Assembly: GCA_004570425.1 (NCBI GenBank)
Contig: SPQJ01000006.1
Location: 1 to 64,000 of the forward strand
DNA: 64,000 bases
From: Bacillus sp. AZ43
GTDB taxonomy: Bacteria > Actinomycetota > Actinomycetes > Mycobacteriales > Geodermatophilaceae
Direction of reading: 5' to 3'
Both the position numbers and the translations under genes were made by a program. Below, one piece after another: positions 54,697-63,596 of this stretch. The notes under the pieces were generated by a model. It worked only from the letters and a program-made list of their open reading frames with translations, ran no database searches and was not told the origin of the DNA. The number at the start of each line of letters is the position of its first letter. The stretch's first letter is position 1.

Positions 54697-55589
54697 CAGC
54701 CGCGGGAGGCGAACCGCTCGTCGTCCGGCAGGGTCGCGACGTTGATGCCGACCATCGGCTCGCCGAGGCCCCGGGAGACCTTCGCGATCACGTCCGGGTC
54801 GTCGTGGAAGGTCGTCGCCTGCACGATGGCGGCCGCACGCTGCGCCGGGTCACCGGACTTGAAGATGCCCGAACCCACGAACACGCCCTCCGCGCCCAGC
54901 TGCATCATCATCGCCGCGTCGGCCGGGGTGGCGATGCCGCCGGCGGTGAACAGCACGACCGGCAGCTTGCCCAGGCGGGCCACCTCGGCCACCAGGTCGT
55001 ACGGCGCGCGCAGCTCCTTGGCCGCGACGAACAGCTCGGTCTCGTCGAGGGTGCCCAGCGCTCTGATGCCTGCGCGGATCGACCGCATGTGCCGGGTGGC
55101 CTCGACGACGTTGCCGGTCCCCGCCTCGCCCTTGGAGCGGATCATCGCCGCGCCCTCGGAGATGCGCCGCAGCGCCTCGCCCAGGTCGGTGGCGCCGCAG
55201 ACGAACGGCACGGTGAACTCGCTCTTGGCGATGTGGTGCGCCTCGTCGGCCGGCGTCAGCACCTCGGACTCGTCGATGTAGTCGACGCCGAGGGCCTGCA
55301 GGACCTGGGCCTCCACGAAGTGGCCGATCCGGGCCTTCGCCATCACCGGGATCGAGACGGCGCCGATGATGCCCTCGATCATGTCGGGGTCGCTCATCCT
55401 CGCGATGCCGCCCTGCGCCCGGATGTCGGCGGGCACGCGCTCGAGGGCCATGACGGCGACCGCGCCTGCGTCCTCGGCGATCTTCGCCTGCTCAGGGGTG
55501 ACGACGTCCATGATGACGCCGCCCTTCAGCTGCTCCGCCATCCCGCGCTTGACGCGATCGGTACCGGTGGAGGGGGTCTGCGCAGACAC
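54693..55589 (-). CDS. pdxS: Pyridoxal 5'-phosphate synthase PLP-forming subunit
   Basis: Builds PLP from ribose 5-phosphate, glyceraldehyde 3-phosphate and ammonia. The 298-residue barrel has [18 protein letters not shown] at the N-terminus, the catalytic Lys85 in [17 protein letters not shown] (the second active Lys precedes it in RSKGEAG) and the [18 protein letters not shown]-type phosphate site. GTG start at 55589. Highly conserved and of normal length. Confidence 0.98.
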   Translation of the reverse strand: MSAQTPSTGTDRVKRGMAEQLKGGVIMDVVTPEQAKIAEDAGAVAVMALERVPADIRAQGGIARMSDPDMIEGIIGAVSIPVMAKARIGHFVEAQVLQALGVDYIDESEVLTPADEAHHIAKSEFTVPFVCGATDLGEALRRISEGAAMIRSKGEAGTGNVVEATRHMRSIRAGIRALGTLDETELFVAAKELRAPYDLVAEVARLGKLPVVLFTAGGIATPADAAMMMQLGAEGVFVGSGIFKSGDPAQRAAAIVQATTFHDDPDVIAKVSRGLGEPMVGINVATLPDDERFASRGW

Positions 55590-55640
55590 GGGTCGCCTCG
55601 GGTTCGACGGAGGGAGGGGGCGAGGCGATGGTACGGCGGG

Positions 55641-56177
55641 TCAGAGAGCAGGCCGCCCCGCCCCGGCCACGTCCTCCAGGCGGTCGTCGATGTCGAAGTA
55701 GCGGGGCACGGGGCGGCCGGCGTGCAGGCGCAGCAGCCGGCACAGCCGCTGCCCGCGCAGGACACGGGTGTCGCGCACCGCGTCGTTGTAGAACCGGCGC
55801 GCCAGTCCCACCCGGGTGGCGGTGCCCTCCAGGTCGCGCTGCAGCGCGGGCGGCACGCCGGGCAGGTCGGGCGGCAGCTCGCGCAGCTCGCGGCCCAGCG
55901 CGTTCTCCGCGAGCTCGCGGTCGCCGTCGGCGGGCCGCCGGGCGTCGGCGGCGAAGGCGGCGAGGTAGGCCGCCCGCTCCTCCCCCACCGCGGCCGGGTA
56001 CCGGCGCGCCAGTTCCTCGGCGAGGCCGGCCCGGCGTCGCAGCTGCGTGTCGAGGGCGACCCAGGCGCGGGCGACCCGGGCCTCGAGCCGGCTCAGCCGG
56101 GTGAGCGTCCAGGCGGTCCAGGCGAGCAGGAGCAGCACCAGGCCGCCGAGCAGCAGCAACCAGGCGTCGGGCGTCAC
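55641..56177 (-). CDS. LemA-like membrane protein
   Basis: A 178-residue protein with one N-terminal helix (about residues 4-24) and then a long helical domain. The RLEARVARAWVALDTQLRRRAGL segment and the late ARRFYNDAVRDTR segment match the LemA fold. Function unknown. GTG at 56177 has no ribosome binding site and starts 11 bases after the pimA stop. It lies between pimA and pdxS and is probably in the same transcript. Confidence 0.82.
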   Translation of the reverse strand: MTPDAWLLLLGGLVLLLLAWTAWTLTRLSRLEARVARAWVALDTQLRRRAGLAEELARRYPAAVGEERAAYLAAFAADARRPADGDRELAENALGRELRELPPDLPGVPPALQRDLEGTATRVGLARRFYNDAVRDTRVLRGQRLCRLLRLHAGRPVPRYFDIDDRLEDVAGAGRPAL

Positions 56178-56188
56178 GAGGCGGAAGG

Positions 56189-57397
56189 CTAGCGCTGCGC
56201 CCTGCGCCGTGGGGTCGTCCGCGCCTGGGTCCGCGAGGGCGGCACCGCGGGGAAGTCGTCGTCGTCGGTGGCGGTGACCGCCGAACCGGGGAGGACCACG
56301 GTCTCGTACACCGCGAGGATCCGCCGCGCGAGCACCCCCCAGTCGTAGGCCCCGGCGGCCCGCGGGCCGGCGGCCGAGAGCTCCGCGCGGCGCTCCGGGT
56401 CGGCGAGCAGGTCGCACAGCGCGCGCCCGAGGGCCGCGGCGTCGCCGCGACGGACGAGCACGCCGGCGGCGCCGTCCTCGAGCACGCGGGCGAAGGCGTC
56501 GAGGTCGCTGGCCACGATCGGCGCGCCGGCGGCGAGGGCCTCGATGAGCACCACGCCGAACGACTCGCCCAGCAGGTTGGGCGCGCAGTACACGTCGATC
56601 GACCGCAGGAAGGCCGCCTTGTCGGCCTCCGAGATCTCACCGAGCAGCCGCACGTGCGGCCGGAGGTCGGGCCCGACCAGCTTCTCCAGCTCGCCGCCGT
56701 CGCCCCGCCCGGCGATCAGCAGGCGCGCTCCCGGGTGCCTCCGGACGACGGTGCGCATCGCCTCGAGCAGCACGGGGAGCCCCTTGCGCGGCTCGTCGAA
56801 CCGGCCGAGGAAGCCGATGGTGGGCCCGTCCACCCCGCGGCGGAGACCCGGCAGCCCGGGGCCGTGCGTGAAGGCGTCCACGTGCACGCCGTTGGGGATG
56901 ATCACCGCGTCGCCACCGAGGTGCTCCACCTGCACGCGGCGGGCGAAGTCGGAGACGGCGATCCGGCCCTGGATCCGCTCCAGCCACGGCCGGACGACCG
57001 GCCCCCAGGCGGCCAGCCACTTGGATCGCGTGGTGGCGGCGTGGAACGTGGCCACGATCGGCCCCTTGGCGATCATGCAGACCAGCAGCGACACCGACGG
57101 CGGGGCCGGCTCGTGCACGTGGACGACGTCGAACCGGCCCTCCCGCAGCCAGCGGCGCACCCGCGCGGCCGACACCGGCCCGAACTGGACGCTGGCCATC
57201 GAGCCGTTGTACGGGATCGGCACGGTCCGCCCGGCGAAGGTGATCCAGGGGTCGGTGAGCGACTCCTCCCGCTCGGCCGGGGTGAGGATCTCGACGTGGT
57301 GGCCGAGGCCGCGCAGCGTCTCGGCCAGGTCGCGCACGTGGTACTGGACGCCGCCCGGGACGTCCCACTGGTACGGGCAGACCAGGCCGATGCGCAT
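56189..57397 (-). CDS. pimA: Phosphatidylinositol alpha-mannosyltransferase
   Basis: First mannosyl transfer from GDP-mannose to phosphatidylinositol on the inner membrane face, starting PIM, LM and LAM synthesis. The 402-residue GT4 protein starts MRIGLVCPYQWDVPGGVQYHV, has HVHEPAPPS, IPNGVHVDAF and the donor-site ESFGVVLIEALAAG motif with the conserved Glu pair. ATG at 57397 shares one base with the acyltransferase stop (TGATG). The C-terminal 30 residues are basic and probably disordered. Confidence 0.96.
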   Translation of the reverse strand: MRIGLVCPYQWDVPGGVQYHVRDLAETLRGLGHHVEILTPAEREESLTDPWITFAGRTVPIPYNGSMASVQFGPVSAARVRRWLREGRFDVVHVHEPAPPSVSLLVCMIAKGPIVATFHAATTRSKWLAAWGPVVRPWLERIQGRIAVSDFARRVQVEHLGGDAVIIPNGVHVDAFTHGPGLPGLRRGVDGPTIGFLGRFDEPRKGLPVLLEAMRTVVRRHPGARLLIAGRGDGGELEKLVGPDLRPHVRLLGEISEADKAAFLRSIDVYCAPNLLGESFGVVLIEALAAGAPIVASDLDAFARVLEDGAAGVLVRRGDAAALGRALCDLLADPERRAELSAAGPRAAGAYDWGVLARRILAVYETVVLPGSAVTATDDDDFPAVPPSRTQARTTPRRRAQR

Positions 57398-58335
57398 CAG
57401 CGGGTGGGGGCCGTCGAGTCGGAGCGCGGCGGGTCGGGCGGCACGTCGGCCCAGATCCGCCCGAGCATGTGCCAGTCCTCCGGCCGGCCTGCGATGGAGG
57501 TGGCGAACGCGTCCGCGACGCCCTGCATGGCCGTGGTCACCCGGTCCTTGAGCCGGCCGCCGCCGTCGACGGGCACCTCCGGGGAGAAGACCAGCCGCCA
57601 GCCCCGCTCGGTGAACTGGCAGACGACCGGGACGACCGCGGCCCCCGTCCGGTCGGCCAGCAGCGCCGCCCCGCCGGGCATGGCCGCGGGCCGGCCGAAG
57701 AACTCGACCGGCACTCCTCCGCTGCCGAGGTTGCGGTCGACCAGCAGGCAGGCCGCTCCGCCGTCGGCCAGCCACTCGCGGACGACGTCCGCGCTCGGCC
57801 GCGGCCCGCCGGTGAGCGGGACGACCCGGAAGCCGAGGGACTCCCGGTAGGCGAGGAACCGCTCGTAGAGCGATTCGGGCTTCAGCCGCTCGGCGACGGT
57901 CATGAACGGCCCACCGAGCCAGTCGATGAACCAGACGCCGGCGGCGTCCCAGTTGCCGCTGTGCGGGAGGGCCATGACCACCGGCCGCCCCCCGGCCCGG
58001 GCCTTCTCCAGGTGCTCGAGGCCCACGACCTCGGTGCCCGCGACGATCCGGTCGCTGCTCAGGGCCGGCAGCCGGAACGCCTCCTGCCAGTAGCGGGCGT
58101 AGGAGCGGACCGCCCGGTCGGTGAGCCCGGCGAGCTCGGGCTCGGAGAGCCGGCCGCCCGTGACCACCCGCAGGTTGGCCCGCAGCTGGCGGGTGCCCTT
58201 GCCGTCCCGCCCGGCGGCCCAGTGCCCGGCGCGGTCGAAGAGCCCGCGGGCGGCGGGCTCGGGCAGCAGCCGGACGGCGTGCCAGCCCGCCGCGAACCCG
58301 GCGTCGGTCAGCCGGCCGGCCAGGGAGCCGCTCAC
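57397..58335 (-). CDS. Phosphatidylinositol mannoside acyltransferase
   Basis: Adds an acyl chain to the first mannose of PIM, the step done by PatA in mycobacteria. The 312-residue protein belongs to the HtrB/LpxL-type acyltransferases and shows the catalytic HSGNWD motif (His125, Asp130). Clustered with pgsA and pimA exactly as in mycobacteria, which supports the PIM role. GTG at 58335 overlaps the pgsA stop by four bases. Confidence 0.93.
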   Translation of the reverse strand: MSGSLAGRLTDAGFAAGWHAVRLLPEPAARGLFDRAGHWAAGRDGKGTRQLRANLRVVTGGRLSEPELAGLTDRAVRSYARYWQEAFRLPALSSDRIVAGTEVVGLEHLEKARAGGRPVVMALPHSGNWDAAGVWFIDWLGGPFMTVAERLKPESLYERFLAYRESLGFRVVPLTGGPRPSADVVREWLADGGAACLLVDRNLGSGGVPVEFFGRPAAMPGGAALLADRTGAAVVPVVCQFTERGWRLVFSPEVPVDGGGRLKDRVTTAMQGVADAFATSIAGRPEDWHMLGRIWADVPPDPPRSDSTAPTR

Positions 58336-58970
58336 GACGCCGGAGGGGAGGGCGGGACGGGCAGCGGGCGGCCGGCGGCGGCCCGTCGGACGGCGAGGAA
58401 GCGCTGGCCGACCGTGATCGCGCTGCCGGCCAGGAGCACCCACAGGGCCACGTGCACCGCGTACGGGATGCCGAGGCCGGTGAAGCCCGTCCCGACGAGC
58501 ACGAGGATGAGCCGCTCGGTGCGCTCGACGATGCCGACGTCGCAGGAGAGCCCGACGCCCTCGGCGCGCGCCTTGACGTAGGACGTGAGGACGCCGAGGA
58601 CCAGGCAGACCAGCGCGAGCAGGACGAGCAGCCGGTTGCCGCCCGCGCCGGAGAACCACCAGGCCAGCGCCCCGAAGATCGCGGCGTCGGCCGCTCGGTC
58701 GCCGGTGGAGTCCAGGACGGCGCCGAAGACGGAGCCGCCACCCCGGGCCCGGGCCAGCGCGCCGTCGAGCATGTCGAGCAGGACGAAGACGGTGACGGCG
58801 AAGGCACCCCAGAACAGGTGGCCGGTGCCGATGAGGAACACCGCGGAGGCGACCGCGCCCACCGTGCCGGTGATCGTCACCATGTCCGGGGTGACCCCGG
58901 CCCGCGCGAGCCGCGTGACGACCGGCGCCCAGAACCGGGCGACCGCCGGCCGCGCGTTGCTGCCGAGCAC
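58332..58970 (-). CDS. pgsA: Phosphatidylinositol phosphate synthase (CDP-alcohol phosphatidyltransferase)
   Basis: Joins CDP-diacylglycerol to inositol 3-phosphate to make phosphatidylinositol phosphate. The 212-residue membrane protein has about six helices and the full CDP-alcohol motif with Asp66, Asp69, Asp87 and Asp91 (starting DMLDGALAR). The neighbouring PIM genes support the inositol substrate over glycerol phosphate. GTG at 58970 follows the HIT gene stop codon directly. Confidence 0.93.
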   Translation of the reverse strand: MLGSNARPAVARFWAPVVTRLARAGVTPDMVTITGTVGAVASAVFLIGTGHLFWGAFAVTVFVLLDMLDGALARARGGGSVFGAVLDSTGDRAADAAIFGALAWWFSGAGGNRLLVLLALVCLVLGVLTSYVKARAEGVGLSCDVGIVERTERLILVLVGTGFTGLGIPYAVHVALWVLLAGSAITVGQRFLAVRRAAAGRPLPVPPSPPAS

Positions 58971-59522
58971 TCAGGCCTCCCGCGCCGGCTCGGCCCGGGC
59001 CGACCAGGCCTCGGCGAGCAGTGCCCGGGTCTCGCGCAGGACCTGCGGAAGCACCCGCGTCAGGCCGATGACGGGCATGAAGTTGGTGTCCCCGCCCCAG
59101 CGCGGCACGGCGTGCTGGTGCAGGTGGTCGGCGATCCCGGCCCCGGCGACCGATCCCTGGTTCATGCCGATGTTGAACCCGTGCGCCCCGCTGACCGCGC
59201 GCACCGTGCGCATCGCCGTCTGGGTGAAGGCGCCGAGCTCGGCGACCTCCTCGGCGGTGAGGTCGGTGTAGTCGGGCACGTGCCGGTACGGGACCAGCAT
59301 CAGGTGGCCGGCGTTGTACGGGTAGAGGTTGAGGACGGCGTACACAGTCGTCCCCCGGGCCACGATCAGCCCGTCCTCGTCGCCGAGCGTCGGGATGACG
59401 CAGAACGGGCAGTCGTGCGTGCCGGTGGGCTTGCCCTCGCCGCGGATGTAGGCCATCCGGTAGGGCGTCCACAGGTGCTCGAAGGGCTGCACGTCCGGCA
59501 CGCCCGCGCCGTCCGCGCTCAT
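58971..59522 (-). CDS. HIT-family nucleotide hydrolase
   Basis: 183-residue HIT protein. The His triad HLHQH is at residues 133-137 (His133, 135, 137), and an N-terminal CPFC segment near 38-41 may bind zinc. Mycobacterial relatives in the same place between thrS and pgsA hydrolyse or phosphorylyse diadenosine tetraphosphate. ATG at 59522 overlaps the thrS stop (ATGA). Such coupling with a tRNA synthetase makes sense, as synthetases produce Ap4A. Confidence 0.94.
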   Translation of the reverse strand: MSADGAGVPDVQPFEHLWTPYRMAYIRGEGKPTGTHDCPFCVIPTLGDEDGLIVARGTTVYAVLNLYPYNAGHLMLVPYRHVPDYTDLTAEEVAELGAFTQTAMRTVRAVSGAHGFNIGMNQGSVAGAGIADHLHQHAVPRWGGDTNFMPVIGLTRVLPQVLRETRALLAEAWSARAEPAREA

Positions 59523-61549
59523 CCGCCGTTCTCCGCGGTCGGGTCGGCGTTGGACCGGCCGGCGACCCACGCGGCGACCTGCTCCACCGCCTCGTCGACG
59601 GGCACGCCGTTGCGCTGGGAGCCGTCGCGGTAGCGGAAGGACACCGCGCCTGCCTCGGCGTCGGTCGCCCCGGCGATGAGGACGAACGGGATCTTCTGCT
59701 TGCTCGCCGTCCGGATCTTCTTCTGCATCCGGTCGTCGGAGTCGTCGATCTCCACCCGGAGCCCGCGGGCCGTCAGCTTCAGCGCGACGTCGCGCAGGTA
59801 GGGCACCTGCTCGTCGGTGACGGGGATGCCGACCACCTGCACGGGCGCCAGCCACGCGGGGAAGGCGCCGGCGTAGTGCTCGGTGAGGACGCCGAAGAAC
59901 CGCTCGATCGACCCGAACTTCGCCGAGTGGATCATCACCGGCTGCTGCCGGCCGCCGTCCGCGGAGGTGTACTCCAGGCCGAACCGGGCGGGCTGGTTGA
60001 AGTCGTACTGGATGGTCGACATCTGCCAAGTGCGGCCGATGGCGTCCCGCGCCTGCACGGAGATCTTCGGGCCGTAGAACGCCGCGCCACCGGGGTCGGG
60101 CACGAGCTCGAGCCCGGTCTCCTTCGCCGCCTCCTCGAGGACCGCGGTGGCGACCGCCCACTCCTCGTCGGAGCCGATGAACTTGTCCTGCTTCTCCGGG
60201 TCGTCGCCGCGGGTGGACAGCTCCAGGTAGTAGTCGTCCAGGCCGAAGTCGCGCAGCAGCCCGAGCACGAACGCCAGCAGGTGCCGCACCTCGCCCGGCG
60301 CCTGCTCCGGGGTGACGTAGCTGTGCGAGTCGTCCTGCGTCAGCCCGCGCACCCGGGTCAGGCCGTGGACGACGCCGGACTTCTCGTACCGGTACACCGT
60401 GCCGAACTCGAAGAAGCGCAGCGGCAGCTCGCGGTAGGACCGCCCGCGCGACCGGAAGATCAGGTTGTGCATCGGGCAGTTCATGGCCTTGAGCCGGTAC
60501 TCGCTGTTCTCCAGCTCCATGCCGGGGAACATCGTGTCGGCGTAGTACGGCAGGTGCCCCGAGGTCTCGAACAGGCCGCTCTTGGTGATGTGCGGCGTGC
60601 CGACGTAGTCGAAGCCCTCCTCGATGTGGCGGGCGCGGACGTAGTCCTCCATCTCCCGCTTCACCACCCCGCCCTTGGGGTGGAAGACGGCGAGGCCGGA
60701 GCCGATCTCGTCGGGGAAGCTGAACAGGTCGAGCTCCACGCCGAGGCGGCGGTGGTCGCGGCGCTCGGCCTCGGCCAGGTGCTCGAGGTAGGCCTTGTGC
60801 GCGTCCTTGCTCTCCCAGGCGGTGCCGTAGATGCGCTGCAGCTGCGGGTTCTTCTCGCTGCCCCGCCAGTACGCGGCGGCGCTCCGGGTGAGGCTGAAGG
60901 CCGGGATGGCGTTGGTGCGCGGCAGGTGCGGGCCGCGGCACAGGTCGGTCCAGAGCCGCTCGCCGCTGCGCGGGTCGAGGTTGTCGTACATGGTCAGCTG
61001 ACCGCCGCCGACCTCCACGTCGGCACCCTCGGCCGCGTCCCCGGCGCCGCCCTTGAGCCCGATCAGCTCGAGCTTGTACGGCTCGTGCGCGAGCTCCGCA
61101 CGGGCGTCCTCGTCGCTGATCTCGCGGCGGGCGAAGTTCTGCCCGGCGCGGACGATCTCGGTCATCTTCTTCTCGAGGGCCTGCAGGTCCTCGGGGGTGA
61201 AGGGCCGCTCCGGGTCGAAGTCGTAGTAGAAGCCGTTCTCGACCGGCGGGCCGATGCCCAGCCGGGTGCCGGGGAACAGCTCCTGCACCGCCTGGGCCAG
61301 CACGTGGGCGGTCGAGTGCCGGATGACCGCGCGCCCGTCCTCGCTCGCGGCGGGGACCGGCTCGACCTCGGTGTCGGCGTCCGGGGTCCAGGCGAGGTCC
61401 CTGAGGTCACCCGAGGCGACGTCCCGGACGACGACCGCGCCGTCGGGGCCCTTGAGCGGGATCCCGGCGTCCTTGAGCGCCTGCAGCGCCGTCGTGCCGG
61501 CCGGGACCCGGATCGGGGGGACGGCGGTCGGCGAGGGCGGGGCGGACAC
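59519..61549 (-). CDS. thrS: Threonyl-tRNA synthetase
   Basis: Charges tRNA-Thr. The 676-residue enzyme has an N-terminal TGS domain, an editing domain with [11 protein letters not shown] and a late CRGPHLPRT segment (the zinc/editing His and Cys), class II motif 2 [24 protein letters not shown], and a C-terminal anticodon domain. GTG at 61549 has AGGAG five to six bases upstream. It leads the thrS-HIT-pgsA-acyltransferase-pimA run. A possible -10, TAGGCT, is at 61590-61585. Confidence 0.97.
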   Translation of the reverse strand: MSAPPSPTAVPPIRVPAGTTALQALKDAGIPLKGPDGAVVVRDVASGDLRDLAWTPDADTEVEPVPAASEDGRAVIRHSTAHVLAQAVQELFPGTRLGIGPPVENGFYYDFDPERPFTPEDLQALEKKMTEIVRAGQNFARREISDEDARAELAHEPYKLELIGLKGGAGDAAEGADVEVGGGQLTMYDNLDPRSGERLWTDLCRGPHLPRTNAIPAFSLTRSAAAYWRGSEKNPQLQRIYGTAWESKDAHKAYLEHLAEAERRDHRRLGVELDLFSFPDEIGSGLAVFHPKGGVVKREMEDYVRARHIEEGFDYVGTPHITKSGLFETSGHLPYYADTMFPGMELENSEYRLKAMNCPMHNLIFRSRGRSYRELPLRFFEFGTVYRYEKSGVVHGLTRVRGLTQDDSHSYVTPEQAPGEVRHLLAFVLGLLRDFGLDDYYLELSTRGDDPEKQDKFIGSDEEWAVATAVLEEAAKETGLELVPDPGGAAFYGPKISVQARDAIGRTWQMSTIQYDFNQPARFGLEYTSADGGRQQPVMIHSAKFGSIERFFGVLTEHYAGAFPAWLAPVQVVGIPVTDEQVPYLRDVALKLTARGLRVEIDDSDDRMQKKIRTASKQKIPFVLIAGATDAEAGAVSFRYRDGSQRNGVPVDEAVEQVAAWVAGRSNADPTAENGG

Positions 61550-61626
61550 GGGAGCTCCTGGGAGATCGGCGAAACGGCACCCCGAGCCTAGTGCGCGCCC
61601 GCGAGGCGGTTTCGTCCTCCGCGCCG

Positions 61627-62169
61627 TCAGAGGGAGACGGCGTCCCCGACGCTGACCGGCCCGGGGACCTCCACGTCGGCGTAGACCCCGAGGCAGTGCT
61701 TCGGCGTCCGGGTGATCCGCAGGACCGCGCCGCCCACCCGCACCGTGCGGCCGACCCACGTCCGCTCGTCGTCACCGGGCAGGGACAGGACGAGGTTGGC
61801 CCGGGGGTCCTCGGCCGAGCACCCCTCGGGGACGTCGCCGGCCGCCGCGCGGGCGGTGGCCTGCTCCGAGACCAGGTGGACGGCGGCGCCACCCTCGTCC
61901 CCCGCCCGTGCCAGGCGCACCGGCCGGCCGAGGGCACCGGCGACGGCCCGGGCATCGGCGTCCGGGTCACCGGTCGGCACGAGCCCGGCGAGGACCGGCG
62001 CGTGCTTGCCCCGCACGACCTCCCCGGTGGCGGCGTCGACCACCGACCAGGCGCGGTCACCGGCCGGACCGGTGGGCAGCAGGTCGACCACGTCGGCGGC
62101 GCGCCCGGCCAGCGACTTCACCGGGAAGATCCGGATGCCGGTCACCCGGCCGACGCTCCGCTCGCTCAC
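61627..62169 (-). CDS. MOSC-domain protein
   Basis: 180 residues with an N-terminal MOSC beta-barrel half ([21 protein letters not shown]) and a C-terminal MOSC region ending [27 protein letters not shown] domains handle sulfur for molybdenum cofactors or reduce N-hydroxylated compounds. The Cys in KHC is conserved in one MOSC group. GTG at 62169, 10 bases after the HNH gene stop. Confidence 0.88.
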   Translation of the reverse strand: MSERSVGRVTGIRIFPVKSLAGRAADVVDLLPTGPAGDRAWSVVDAATGEVVRGKHAPVLAGLVPTGDPDADARAVAGALGRPVRLARAGDEGGAAVHLVSEQATARAAAGDVPEGCSAEDPRANLVLSLPGDDERTWVGRTVRVGGAVLRITRTPKHCLGVYADVEVPGPVSVGDAVSL

Positions 62170-62179
62170 CCGCGCCAGC

Positions 62180-62584
62180 CTATGCGGGGAGCGCAGCCCC
62201 TCCCCCGCGCCGCCGCAGCCGGCGCAGCTGGGCGGCGAGGTAGGGCCGGGCGCGGCGCTGACCGCCGCGCCGCTCGATCGCCGCGGCCAGGTCCGCGAGG
62301 GCGCGGGCCAGCCGCGGTTCGTCGGCGTCCCAGCCGCGCCGCAGGCACTCCTCCAGCCACTCCACCGGGCCGCGGTGCCCGCGCTCGCCGTTGCACCGGC
62401 GGCAGGCGGCGACCTCGTTCTCGAGCCACGACGGGCCACCCTTGACCCGCGGCACAACGTGCTCGGTGGTCGGGACGACGAGGCCGGTGAAGGCGCGGCC
62501 GCACCAGACGCAGGTGTCCCCGTCCCGCTCCCGGACGGCGAGCAACCGGACGGCGCGACCGGGCTGGGTGGGCATCCCGCCCAT
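62180..62584 (-). CDS. HNH endonuclease
   Basis: 134 residues. The HNH core is clear: CVWCGR (first Cys pair), TTEHVVPRVKGGPSWLENEVAACRRC (the His, Asn and second Cys pair) and a short CNGERGHR end. Zinc-stabilised HNH proteins of this size are found in most actinobacteria; the target is unknown. The tail is rich in Arg. ATG at 62584 has GGGGGG three bases upstream; ATG 62575 and GTG 62626 are alternatives. Confidence 0.88.
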   Translation of the reverse strand: MGGMPTQPGRAVRLLAVRERDGDTCVWCGRAFTGLVVPTTEHVVPRVKGGPSWLENEVAACRRCNGERGHRGPVEWLEECLRRGWDADEPRLARALADLAAAIERRGGQRRARPYLAAQLRRLRRRGGGAALPA

Positions 62585-62621
62585 GGACCCCCCGACGACG
62601 GCCTCCTGCCGGGGGCATCCC

Positions 62622-62685
62622 GTCACGCCGCGTGACGGATCGCAGGTGGCGGTACGGGTTCGTCACCGGCCGTGTATCCGCCACC
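62622..62685. promoter_or_regulatory. Inverted repeats in the gap before the cupredoxin gene
   Basis: GTCACG (62622-62627) and CGTGAC (62631-62636) form a short exact palindrome with a CCG centre. GGTGGCGG (62645-62652) and CCGCCACC (62678-62685) are exact complements 25 bases apart. They lie between the divergent HNH and cupredoxin genes. Either may be an operator; nothing in the sequence names the regulator. Confidence 0.4.
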
Positions 62686-62765
62686 GCCACGCCCGGCTCC
62701 TCCTCGCAACGCTGCACCGTCGACATGACCGGCGCCTGCCGGCCACCGCAGAGAGGTTGGAGAAC

Positions 62766-63596
62766 ATGCACAGGACGACTGGCACCCGAGCGCTGCGCCG
62801 CGCGGTCATCGGCGGAGCGGCGCTCGCGCTGGCCGCCACCATGGCGGCCTGCGGGTCGGACGACTCCGGCGGAGAGGACACGCAGGCAGCCGGGACGAGC
62901 GCGTCGGAGTCCGCGGACCCCGCCGAGTTCTGCGAGGCCTCGGTGGCCCTCGAGGGCGCCTTCTCCATGGGTCCGGGCGCCGACGAGTCGGCGCCGCCGG
63001 AGGAGCAGCAGGCCGCCCTGGAGGAGTTCTCCTCGCGGGTCGAGCCCCTGCTCGGCGACGTCGAGGACACCGCGCCCGAGGAGATCTCCGACACCGTGAC
63101 CGAGGCGACCGGGATCGTCCGCGAGGCACTGTCGAGCAACGATCCCTCGATGCTCGACGGGCCGGAGTTCCAGCGGACCGACCAGGAGATCGACGAGTAC
63201 ATGCTCGCCGAATGCGGCTACGAGGAGCTCGAGGCCACCGGCGTCGACTACGAGTACGAGGGCATCCCCGACACCGTCCAGGGCGGCACCGTCGCCATCA
63301 CCTTCCACAACGAGGGCGAGGAGCTGCACGAGATCGGCCTGGCCCGGATCAACGAGGGCGTGACGCAGTCGGTCGAGGAGCTGCTCGCCATGCCGGAGGA
63401 CCAGCTCCTGACCATGGTCACGCCGATCGGCGCGGCGTTCGCGATGCCGGGCGAGTCGGACACCGTGTTCATGGAGATGGACGCCGGCCGCTATGCCGCC
63501 GTCTGCTTCGTCCCCCAGGGCACGACCCACGACATGGAGGGCAGCGGCCCGCCGCACGCCATGCTCGGCATGGTCACGGAGTTCACCGTCGAGTGA
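62766..63596 (+). CDS. Cupredoxin-like lipoprotein
   Basis: A 276-residue exported protein. A signal peptide ends in a lipobox, ATMAAC with Cys29, followed by an acidic linker. The C-terminal half resembles a cupredoxin: a strand GGTVAITFHNEGEELHEIGL with a possible His ligand, then AAVCFVPQGTTHD with Cys and His, and PPHAMLGM with His and Met. Those are the usual type 1 copper ligands, but the order is my reading. ATG at 62766 has GGAG upstream. It overlaps the multicopper oxidase start by four bases, pointing to a shared copper or oxidative role. Confidence 0.8.
   Translation: MHRTTGTRALRRAVIGGAALALAATMAACGSDDSGGEDTQAAGTSASESADPAEFCEASVALEGAFSMGPGADESAPPEEQQAALEEFSSRVEPLLGDVEDTAPEEISDTVTEATGIVREALSSNDPSMLDGPEFQRTDQEIDEYMLAECGYEELEATGVDYEYEGIPDTVQGGTVAITFHNEGEELHEIGLARINEGVTQSVEELLAMPEDQLLTMVTPIGAAFAMPGESDTVFMEMDAGRYAAVCFVPQGTTHDMEGSGPPHAMLGMVTEFTVE

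Noticed and set aside
56178-56191. TAGCCT as a -10 box for the LemA-like gene
   Set aside because: Its TAG is the pimA stop codon, so the match may be chance; the gene is more likely read from the upstream promoter.
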